DNA from: Otis tarda
Taxonomy: Eukaryota > Chordata > Aves > Otidiformes > Otididae
DNA: 64,000 nucleotides
Direction: 5' to 3'
Assembly (NCBI GenBank): GCA_026413225.1
Contig: CM048553.1
Coordinates: 137,360,190-137,424,189 of the forward strand
The notes beneath the pieces are model-generated. The model saw nothing but the letters and a program-made list of their open reading frames with translations, did not search any database and was not told the origin of the DNA. The stretch's first letter is position 1; each line of letters starts with the position of its first letter. Below are positions 38,001 to 50,000 of this stretch, one piece after another. The translations under genes and the position numbers were made by a program.

Positions 38001-41000
38001 ATCTTCCAGCTTTCAGAGTTTCAGTTTGCATTCAAGGAGTGAATGTCTGGACTGCTGAACTGCAGAAGTGGTTGGTCAGACACATTTGATCATCGATGCC
38101 ATAGTGATCTGTGGTGAACAGCATTAAGGAGTTGCGGACACTTTTTCCCATCACATAGTTTGTTATGTTAGAGTTAAGTTTCTCAGCTTCAGCATCAATT
38201 CTTACAGAGTATGAATTTCATTACACCTTCCATCAAGGTCATTGGAAAAATCAAATGCAAGATTCATTTGTAGCCATTCAACTTGGCCTGTTCAAATGCA
38301 GATAAGGTCACCTTTAATTAATAAAAGTTGTGGGAAAACCTCATTTACATAATCAATTAAAAGTTTTCAGAAGTTTTAGAGACCTGATATGCAAGTTTGT
38401 GACAACACAGGATCCTGCAATTTCTGTCCCTCATGAAATAAATGTGTGGAAGTTAGCATTGGTGAAAGTGACTTTAAGATAATACTGTGCCATCATTTTA
38501 TTAAAAGGTCAATTAAAAAATCTCATTAAAAAGATAAGTGAAAAAATCCAAAGTGCAATCAGCCGTTTAATATTCACCCCTCAGCAAGAGTGAAAAAGGA
38601 CATTCATGCTTTTAAGTTTCTTTAATAATCCATTTTTTCTCCTCCTTGGAAGAAAGTCAATATGCTAACTTTCAGAATTGAGCTGTAAGTCAAATCATTT
38701 TTTCTTTTGACTGTTAAAGCCTCAGAGACAAAATATTGCTTAAGAGAGAAAATATTGCTTAAGAGTTGATCCAGATGAAATTTGCTTGAAGTTAGCAGTT
38801 TTGAATTGTTTAGAGTACTTGCATACATTTATGTGTTTATATAATGTTGGCATGGGAATATGGCAATACAGCTATACTTTTCACATCACTAATTTTGCTG
38901 AAGTTAGTGCTGGTGAAACAATTCTGTATGACTAGAAAGTCTTAGAAATTATGTGTGCTGATGGGCTATGTCTGGTTTTATTCTCTGACTGTGAGGACTG
39001 TGAAAAGGAGAAAGTTATGGGGTTTTCCCTCTTTTAGCGTGGAGGGCTGAGATCTTTGAGCCGTGCTGCCCAGCATGACAGCCACGGAAGAGGAGTACAT
39101 GCAGAAAGGTGGGGAAAAAAACCCCAATTTCTGGTGTTTAGATGGATTTCTGCCAGCATTGGACCAAATGTAAGCCTTCAGCTTAGGACAGGCACCCCTA
39201 AGGGAGCAGAGCAAGGCCAGCAAGGGCCAGGTGCTCACATCTCCTGCCACAGCCCAGGCAGGGAGGCTTCGTATCCCAGTAAGGGTAATCTTTGACTCCT
39301 ACTGTTTGTCAATCCAATAGAAAACATTACTGAGCTCACTAACCTTCTGTCTTCTTATCTTTCCAGCAATCTTGACACAGAAGAGCTCTGCAGTAAGTTC
39401 CTTTTTGGACAAGAACATAATCTCTGCCTGCAGCCGCCCTGTGCAAGCAAACATACCATGTGATATGATTTTTTTTGTTTAATCTTTATAGCTGATTTAG
39501 GAGTGCTGCTTGCAGCAGAAAACAAGTCACAGAAAATTTGTGCAAGTCCTCCCACAAAATGTCAAAAAAACCCCCAGTTATACTTGTCAAAACCAGCCTA
39601 TTTCTGAGGGGAAGATGTCAGCAAATGGCAACCTGATAAATTTTCCAGTGGTCAACAAAGTTAGAAGACCTATAAAAGCTGGAAACCCTGTCAAGTTGAA
39701 TGCCAGCTTATTTACTCGCCCACAGGGTGACTCTGCCCACGGCCAAGAACCCCCTGAGAGGCACCCCTCATATCAGAATCTGCTGATTCTCTTGTCATGT
39801 GCATATATGACAAGAGAATCAGCAGAAAGAAATTGGGCTGTGACGACCTCCTGGTTGAGAATCTGGCCAAAATTATACAAAACTGGCCAAGGAAGACTAA
39901 GGATTTTGTTCCATGAGGGAGTTACTGCCATTGATGTTGCACTGGAGGCTTACAGGTTTGCTCAGCGCCTGACCCTCACTGGCCAACTCAGGCCAGAGGG
40001 CTGAGGAGGATCTCAGCCCAGCCCTGGTTCTGTTCAGTGTCTGTTTTGATTAAATGTGGGCCTCTTCAGCTGCCTTTTAAATCTTTCACAGGTTCCTGTC
40101 AGGGTGTTTCTCATCTGTGAATCTGATACTGAGTTTACTTGGCCAGCTGTTATATAGCTTTTTCTGAGTTATCTCAGTTCTCCTCAGAGATGAAGCTTCA
40201 CTTCGAGGATACTAGTCCATAATATTCTAAATTCATTCTAAATAATTTCATTTAATCTTTCAGCAATACCAGGTTATGTCACAGTGCTCCTGAAACCTTG
40301 TACTTTCATGACTCAGTTGAGAAGCTCATGCTGACCTCTTAAAAGCCTTGAAGTATTGCTGTTTATTATTTCAAAAAGCTCCAACCTAATCTTGTTCTTC
40401 CTGCCTGCTATTTAGATGTTGTTTTTCACGGTCTTCCGGATGATCTGATGTCTAAGTGCCCTGTCTAGCACAGTCTTTAGCTTTAACATCATTTTCTTTC
40501 TTTCTTTTTCACACTGTTTCCTTCCTATGCCTCCCTATATTGTTTTTCCCCACATTGACCAAATGGGAACTTGGGTTGTGATTTCCCAGGTTTGCCTCCT
40601 CCTCTCGCTATAATCACTCTGATTAATTATGTCCCCTGATTTTTATATCAGCTCTTTCTGTTAAAATGTCTTTTGCTTGGAGCAGCTACTCAAGGACATA
40701 GTGCAACTTATGTTACTTCCATGATTTTTGCTAAAAGTATTTTGCATGCATCATAGTTGTTGAAAATATTATCACAGTACCTGGGACCAGAAGCTTATCT
40801 GGCCAACTAATGGTCTCAGTTTCTCAGAGAGAAACAACTGGTCTCAACTGATCCCAACACACAACAGCCCCTACCTGATCTTATCTCCTCTAGGGGCTTT
40901 ACCAGAATTATTCATTTTTGTATCAATATAATCAGATTTAGTACATACACATGAAAACTTAATTTTCTGCTAGTAACTGTAAAGTAGATGATTAAACTGA

Positions 41001-44000
41001 AAATCCAGTTTAGAAAGAAAATGTAGATATTTTGAAAGTAAGTCCATTTCAGCTCTCAAACTGATATTTTAAATGTTTGTCAATTTGGCAACCCAGTTAT
41101 TGAAAGAAAATGTTTTGAAACATTGATTTTGGTATTTTAAGTACTCCAGGAATGATTTTGAGGGAAATAATACAAAATTTTAAAATAAAATAATCTCTTT
41201 CTTTGTAAGTCTTGTTCATTTTATTTATTTGGATAGTTAATAATACCATAACTGAACTCAAACTTGATAAAATTGATACTTAATGAAATACTGGTTTTTT
41301 TAGGTCATGAATAGGTGACGTGGGTTTTCTTTTTATTTTAGAATATTTTTCCCAGCACTTAGGAGAGTATGAAAATGTTCTCTCTGTCTTGGAAGACTTA
41401 AACATAACCATACTGAAAGCAATGGACAAAACAAAGAAAGTAAGTAAAAACTGTGACATTTTCTTTACATTGTATATTTTGTTTATTTGAACATGTATCC
41501 AGTATTTTTCTTATCTAGATAAAGTTACTAATTCATATTTAAGTTCTTCCACATACACATGTTTATAGCAAAAGTCCAATAGGAAAAGGCTTGTCAAAAT
41601 GGTTGAGTATCAAAGCTGTAAATCTCTGTCTGCAAAGTATTACAGTTTGGATATAATAAAAATTGTCTTTGAGAATGATCTGAAGGATGTTCTTCATATT
41701 GTCATACCAAGAGAGGGTTCCACGTTCCATGCCAAATGTGGGTAAGTATTATCAGCATATCAACATTTGAATATAGTCTGAATTAGAAAAAATAATCCAA
41801 GTTTTTGAAGTAGAAAACATGTTAGTAAAAGATGCTAATGACTTTAACTATATTAATGGCTACCATTAAATTAGGTAGACAAGAGTCAACTGGAGACATA
41901 GTGGGGAGTCGTATTTATGTTATTGTAAAATGTAGATTCCAGGATAGTTTAAAAAGATTTGAAAGGGCTGTAATATCTCTCTCTATGTTCCCTGAAGCTA
42001 ACCCCAGTACTCTCATGATTATAAAACTACCCGGTAGGTAGCGGCTGTGTATCTCTGCTACTTACTCCCAAAATATAACTGGCCAATGTAAATCACCTGG
42101 AAGTATTTCTGATAGTAACAACAGAAGATACATAAATATTTAGGTTGAGTGAAACATCCTGACCAAGAACAAGATTTGATTTCCATTTCAGGCATTTTAA
42201 ACAAGAGCAGCACTCTCAGAGTCAGCGAAGAGGTGTTAGGGCTTGTTACCCACCAGTGCAGCAAGGGGACATTCATTCTGGAGGGAGGAGAAGTTTCTCA
42301 GGAAGCTTGGTTTCTCCATGTGTCCATCTGAAGGGGGATGTAGCCATACTGCAGAACATGCTAGGTGGCCAATACACTTGGTACTCAGTTCATTATGGTC
42401 ATACTTGCTTGTACATTCAGACCTGCTCATTCATACCACATGCCAGCTAGATATCTGATCAAAAAGTGCATCAAGACAATGGGCAGTATGCTCCTTTTCC
42501 CTGGCTGAACAGTTAAATATTCCGCACAAGGTGGAACAGCTTCAAAAAGTGAGGGAAAACACAAACTAGGGAAGGAAGTGAACCTAGATCCTCCATACCC
42601 AACCCCAGACCTGCACCACAAGACTATTTACTGGAAGGCGAGCTGTCAACAGAAATTTCAGCCAAAAGTATTCACTGAGATCCCATGGTGTAGGGGAACT
42701 GATTTTTTCAATCAATCAATGGAGAGATCAATGGGGAGAAAGTTGTGTTTCTCTAGAGAAGCTGTTATCTTTGGCATCCAGGTGTTTGCAAGAGTGCAGT
42801 ACTCATACATTTTACATGAACTGCCAAATAAAAACCTGAAAGTATAGCTTATTTATTTAGAGGTTGAGCCAGTACGTTGAATGTCTCTCTTTTCATGCTG
42901 TGCATCTTCCACTCCTAATGAAGTGAACGTGCGTTGACTCACTGCTTCACTGGGCTAGAGGCTGAAAAGCAACAGATTACTTTATTCTAGCTATGCATAA
43001 TATGTAAAAAAAAAAAAAGGCATGCATATAAACGTATGTATATAATCTTCCCCTCCTAGTACAGAATAAACCTTTGTCATTGCTCTGCCATTGCAGCCAC
43101 CTCGTCTCTTGAATAGTCACCAAGTAATGGGAGCATTTATCATTATCTTCCAAGCCATCATCTAGTCAGAAAATTCATATGTAGAAAAAAAAGCCTTAAA
43201 TATTCAGTCTTAAATATTTGAGGGGGAAAGGAGCAACTTGGTACTTCATTCATTTTATTTATCCAGTTTAGAGTCAGATAAACAATCACCGCTTGGTGCT
43301 TCCTATAGAAAATCCCTTCTTTCCTACCAATTCATGTTGCTCGTATTCAGTAGGTACTTTGCACGGGCAGCAGCTGTGGAATTGGAGCCTTAGAAAAATT
43401 GTTCAGATTCAGTTTCCAAGGAAACCCCAGAGAAGGAAGATGTGTCAGTCTTCAACAAAAAGCTGAACAGTGAATGAAAAATCTAAATATCTAATCTATA
43501 AACCCTCCTTATTCCAGCTATAAACAGAACTAGAATTTTTTAAAATCTTAAATGTAGTTTACTGTACTTTTCTTTACTTTTTGGTGTACATTAATCTAAT
43601 TTTGATAACACCAAGGTGTGTGGCATTATTTGATTCATCTCTGTCAATCTGGTACAAAAGTGTGCACCAAGTAGCTTTTGCACATGAAATAGATTTGACT
43701 CTTCATGTGCTTTGTTTCAGTTTTGAAAATCACATGCATTAATGAACAAATACCATGGGTTTTTGTTTACTCCCAACCTGCTCAGCCTTTAGTCAGAAAG
43801 ATCTCTCACCAAAAGAAACTGGAGTCTGGCTCAGCAATGGACTCCTGGGTTTAAACCAAGATCAACCAAATTGTCCCCATCACTCCAAATTGTTTCTATG
43901 TGTAGATATTTTTAACCCAACAGATTAGCAGATATCTGAATCCTGCAAGTTAATGGCAACATAAATTCTGTGTAGTTTATTGCCCTCTGGGGTTTGAAAG

Positions 44001-47000
44001 GGTTGTCAGCACAGCTTTCCTGAACTGAGCTTTTCTCCAGTCTTCCAGTTCTGTGAAAATACCAAGTCATCTGTGGGAGAAGATGTTCCAGCATGTTAGC
44101 AGGTTCAAGAAACTTTGAAACCAGACTTCCTTTCACCGTTCTGGGGCCAGATGCCTCCGGCCTATCCAACCTAAATAGCACCTGGGAAGACAGGCAGCCC
44201 TCAGTGGTGTAAGAGTGGTTGGTGCTGTGTCGCTTGAAGGGAAGGTGCTAAGCTAGAAATGCAGAGAAATAGTTACAGCAAGGAACATCTTTCATCAGGG
44301 AAAAGACTGAGTTGCATTTGTAAGAAACAATGGTTTTAATACAAAAGACATCTTACTGGAGGATGCTGGAAAGCTACAGCCCTTCTGTTTTGGTGTTGGT
44401 CTTTTGTGTTTTATCCTTACACAAGGAAGCAAAACGCGTATCTGAGATTCTTAGAGGGACTTACGGCATTTGATATTTGATCGTTTCTCTCCTTGGGATG
44501 CAGAGTCTGCATGAGTTGCTTAGACAGGAGTGGTGAGGACAGATTATTCATTGGTATCAGTTTTTTCTTGTACCTGCCAGGTTGATATTTTCCTGATCAA
44601 AGTACAAGCTAGGATAGTTCTGTTTATCTTCTTTCTTCTTCATCTTATACACAGGAAGCATTAATCATTAAAGACTCAGCAAAACTTTACAAATGCATTG
44701 GAAGGCTTCTTTCTATAAGCCTTTTTTCCTCTGATATCTTTTATAGCAAAACACAGAAGCGTATTTCATTGAAATATTAAATCTTAACTTTATTACCCAA
44801 ATATACATAACATTTTCAGCAAGCTGCATTTCTATTACGTTCTGTAGTTTGCAGTCACGTATAAGTACAACGAAGAGAAACTCTGCAACCCACAGCACAG
44901 AAAATAAAATTTGTCACTGAGTCATGATGTAGCTAGATAAAAATAGACCTGTTTTTTTAAGGTGCTTGACATCTTGATTCTATTGACTTGTGAATACAGA
45001 AAATCAGAAACTTACAGACTAAAGAACATGTCTTCCTCGAGTTATCAAGCCATAAAATTGTTGCTATTTGTCAGCCATTGAGTAAGAACAAGTTTTGCTC
45101 TATCATTTTTATTTCTGGTATTGTTACAGTTTATTGCGAATGCAGCCTGCTAGTGGTGGTGAACTATTCTGTGCCCAGTAAACTAGCAAAAACTCATTGA
45201 ATCACCAAAAATGTAATTTTCATATGAAATGAAGTTGGCAATATAGGAGCATTCAGGTGTTTAAACAGGCATCTAGTGGTATTTTAGAAACCCTGGGATA
45301 TTCAAGGGTGTCGAAGTTGTCTGCACAGGCCTGACAAAAAGCCCACAGGACCTCCAGGAGACCCAGAGGCAGGAGGAGACTCCCTTTTGGGGCAGCAGCT
45401 GGAAACCAGGTGGGTCTCTGTAGGGCACGAGACTCCGGTTTGGGTACTTGAATAGCTCTGAGGTCTCTGAAAGGCTTCTCCCAGAGGAACTGTCTCACAG
45501 TGAGCTGGCAATGGCTTACCCTGATCCGACAGTGCCTTCTATCAAAGTCATAAAACCTATTCAAAGTTAATTTTTTTTTCACCAGCTGAAGAGCCTTCCC
45601 CTCTCCTCCTGCCTTCCCTTTTGCCAGTGGCACGGGGTCATTTTCCAGCTGGGACTGATCCCCGTGTGTCGTCACTGGCACCTGCACAGTGAAAGCTGGC
45701 AGCAGAGGCTTGGGAGAAAGCAGAGACCTTTTCAGATGACTTTAAACCCCCTGCTTCCTAGGGCAGTTTATGCTGCAGTGGTGGCAAAAGTCTGACCACA
45801 GCTGGCTGGTGGCCAAGTGACTATGCCAGGGGGATTTCAGGATGGGACATGCTTCCTGCTCTGCTATTTCAGTGACTGTTGGTTTGAGCCTCACCTAGCC
45901 CATTAGTCTGTCACGGAGCTGACAAGGGTGTTGATGTAGAGCGTACCAGCTCTAACTTACTGGAGTAACAACTAAAATTCAAACTTTTTGAACTGGCACG
46001 TCAGCAATATGGTGGGAATGGGGAGCACTGGGAGCAACTGAGCCTGGAGAGCGGCCCTAAGTCCCCATGTTGTCGTTTCTTTTTCCTTGCAAATGGAGGC
46101 CACACTGTGAGCTATCTCAAAAGCGACTTAAGACCTGTTGTAAAAACAACAAAAAGTTTCATATCTAAGCTGTTTCTTAGGTTATATTGGTTATATTTAT
46201 TAGATCGTGTATTTTCACTTCAAAAGGAATAGATTCCTGGGTTTTTTTAAAGTAAACTGAAACTGGCTTTTATAGTTAACAGTCCTTGTCAGATGAAACT
46301 TTGATCCAGTGAGTGAGGGTAGGGCTTGACCCGATATAACTTTATATCTGAAGCACAAATCCAGTAACTACAATGCAACAGCAACCTCCTGGATGGACTT
46401 GTGTAGGACTTTTGTATAGCCAATAGAAAGCATTTGTAAACAGCAAAATGAGAAATTAAAATCTAAAGTAAAGGGAACATCAAAATGCCCAAGAAGGACT
46501 GTCAGCACAGTAGGAAATTGTTTAAACAAATATTGAAAATCTCACCTTAATCAGTTCTTCTGTGTCATCTTTTCATCATCCTTATTTCATTGTCCTCATT
46601 CCATTTCTTTACATCTCTTTTCTTCCTCGGAAGGACAGCAAGATCTTTCTTCCAGAGATGAAAGCCAGAAAGTGCTTTGGCTAGAATAGTTAACGTGCAC
46701 TTTTTCAGAACTGAGTCAAGAGAGAGATGACCTCTTGAGTGCACGCTCCTCCAGTAAATACAGAGATACAGTTCTTTTGGAGACAAAAGCACTGCAGACT
46801 TCCATGGAAAGGAATGGCAAGCGAACATAGGAAATGAGGGGTGGGACGCAGCAAAATTTCTCCTTTTCAGATTCTAAAGTCTCATGTTCTTTGCTTTGGA
46901 AAGACTCTCTTCCCTCCCTCTTGTGCAACTATTTCATGAAGGGCACCAATGATCTCTCTGTGATAGCTGGGGACCAGACTCTGTGAACCAGCAAACACCA

Positions 47001-50000
47001 CTTAAGCAGCAGTAACCATGACTGGTTTATGCCCAGTATTTAAATATGCAAAACATAAACACATTAAGTTTAGGATGGAAATGAAAGATAATTCGTATTT
47101 GTATATTTGTATATACGTATAATAGAGCAATCAAGTTCTGGAATAGCTTTCCAAGCATCTAGGGGCAAAAAAAAACCCTAACTCCTTTTTATATGTTGCT
47201 TGCAAAAAGATGGAAAGGGGAGTACATGGTGTGCAACAGCAGATGCTGGATTCAGTGACCGACATAGCATGTCTATCTTTGCTCCTATCAAATCATTCAT
47301 TTTTCTGCTTTGCTCAAAAAAAAACCCCAAGCTAAGTGAAGTCAATGCAGCCTTGTTATTACTGGAAAACATCTTGAATATTCTAAAAATAGGAGCCAGT
47401 CAAAGTAAGAGGGAAGATTATAAGAGCTGAAAGAGTAACACAGTGACATGCAATTTAGTTATTGATGGTGCATGTCCTGGTTTCAGCAGGGATGGAGTTA
47501 ATTTTCTTCTCAGTAGCCGGTGTGTTTTGGATTTCGTGTGTGAAGAATGTTGATAAAAAACATTCTGATGATACGAGTTGTTGTTAATGAGACCAAGGAC
47601 ACTGTCTGGCTTTCCAAGTCTCGTTAAGGTCTCGTTAACGTGCAGATGCGGGAAGCTGGGTGAAAGACAGACAGAATAATTGACCCAAACTGGCCAAAGA
47701 GAGTATTCCATGCCATAAACGTCATGCTCAGTATATAAGTGGGGGTTGCCCCTGGGAGGGGGTAATCCTTTTCTGGTATTCCTTTTCTGTTCGGAGATTC
47801 TGTTCGGGCACCCTTGGCGCCCTTTTCTTCTCGCTTGCTTGCTGGCATCGTTCCCTCTACCTTGCTAGCTTGCTCTCCCCCACTTTGCTTGCTGCTCGGT
47901 GTTGTTCCTGTGATCGCTGCTCGGGACGGGCTGCGTCGGTCATTCGGACATCGGGTGGTGAGAAATTGTACATTGTTCATTTTGTATATTTTGTATATAT
48001 TAATATCCTTATATCCTGTTAGCTTTGTAGTTTTTAGTATTTTTAGTAAACTGTTTTTATCTCAACCTACGAGTTTTCCTTTCTTCCCAATTTCTCTCCC
48101 CTGTCCCACTGGGTAGGGGGAGGGTGAATAAGAAACTGTGTGGTGATCCGGGCTAAACCACCACAGTGCATTTGTAGTAATTATGTAAATCACTGCACTC
48201 TGGAGGGTTGATAGCCATTATAAACCAGAATACCTAGATTTTTTTAATTGCATATTTGAGTAATAGTAACAGTAGCAATTATGTAAATTATCTTGCAAAA
48301 CAAAATAACTGAAAAAAGCCAGACAAGCATATGTCAACAATAGAGTTCCACAACTAATAATCTGTTTGAGCAGAAATGGAGTTTTAAATTACAGGGTTTT
48401 TTGCTGTTTTCTCAAAATCTGTGTTAAATTGGCTGGCACTACTTTTTGCACGTGATTAGAATTTATTAACAGTTTCCACAGAATCTAGTCTTGTTCTCTT
48501 TCAAATTGCACTTTTGCAGAATGAATGTAATGAATAGCTGCTGCCAAAGAGTAACTTAAGACAGGTATTACTCAGTTTATCCTGATTATTACTTTTTATG
48601 CATTGGCTTTGAATCCAGTTCATTTGTTACTTTCATTCATCACTAAGTTTTTTTTTCAGGTCAGCATCAGTCTAAAATATCATAGCCATCTCCCATCTTG
48701 ATGTTTTAAAATGGTCAAAATACCCAGATTCCAATGGAAATGAAACATCAGAACAAAAAGGAGTGATTCATTTCATTGTTTCTTATAAAGAAATAGAAAT
48801 CTATTTAGGATGAAGATTATATAAAGCACTGAAGGCAGACAGATGAAGTTCAAGACATAAAAAGTAGCAGTGGTACATACTGCAGCATGCAATGATTAAT
48901 ACTTAATACTCTAAGCCAACTGACAAAAATACAGCAATCTAATGCATTTCTTAACCGCACACAGTTAATTCTTCCTGTATATTTGATTGTTTCAGATGTC
49001 TTTTAATTACAGTTAACTATATTGTACTAGTTTAATTGGAAAAATATTGTATATATATATTGTATAGGCTCCTTCCGTTACAGTGAGTAGGGGTTTTGAT
49101 TCTCATAATTATTTAGATGATATAAGATTCTGATTTAAAGATCATAGATGAAGAAGATAGTTTCACAAAGAGTGAGCGCTTTCTGAAGTCCACATCAGAA
49201 AACATTCTCTGAGAGTATTTATCATCCAGCTAGTCAAGCAAACTGCAGACTCAGGATTTGTCTTGTTTCACATCCTATCTATCACCTATCTTCAGGTACC
49301 GTCAGTGGCTAGGCATCCACTGCGTGTCGTAACTTAATACCGTGGAGGGGAATGAGGGTTGAAAGATTTGCTGGAAATTCATGCTTTTCACAGAGGAGCC
49401 AAAGGGAAAGACAGAGCCAGAAAAACAGTAAAAGATGTGGCTACCTACAGGTGACGCATTACGTGCACTGCCAGTGCCCAGCCTCAAGAATACAAAACTA
49501 AATGGAGAAAAAACCATCCCACCCTTCCAGGCAGATGTTGGCTATGTTGCAGAAAAAAAAAAAAAAAGAAATGCATTAATTGTTGGGCCAAAAGAAGAAC
49601 AAAAGAAAATTCTTATAGTCAAAAATAGTTCCAATTTCATTCTAAGAAAAAAAGTAGCAATAATTTCAAAATTTCATATATACTGTTCATTCAAATAAAT
49701 GACAGGTGTGGTGCCCCTCCCACCTCCATTTCTCACAGGCATTTCATTCAACTCTAATAGCAGACCAAACATACCCCTCTAAAATATTACTGTTCAACAT
49801 TAGACCTACGAAATGAGAGAAAATTCTAAAGCAATTGTTGAAGAAAATCCTAAAGACTCAGTTTTCTTGACTGAACTCTGAAAAATTGTCAAAGGATTTT
49901 TAGTAAAAAATAGAAAAAAAGTGGAGTAAACCAGATGCCTTCCATGCATTTTTGTGTTGTTTAAATGCCAAAGCTTTATTATAAGTTAAATTTTTTGTGG

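Larger units (their letters stand above)
21356..39366 (+). other. NECAB1: NECAB1 intron 3 (18 kb)
   Basis: Bounded by gtaag and ttccag, the longest intron here. It contains CR1 copies at 21990-23000, 24452-25190, 28180-28575 and a scrap at 32206-32256, plus a 1141-bp solo LTR at 36706-37846. An A-rich run of the AAAC type lies at 33961-33987. Remaining stretches (25.2-28.1, 28.6-36.7 and 37.9-39.3 kb) show nothing I can name. Confidence 0.9.
39393..41341 (+). other. NECAB1: NECAB1 intron 4
   Basis: Bounded by gtaagt and tttattttag. Contains the 164-codon open frame and a perfect hairpin (separate entries); the rest is AT-rich with no recognisable feature. Confidence 0.9.
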
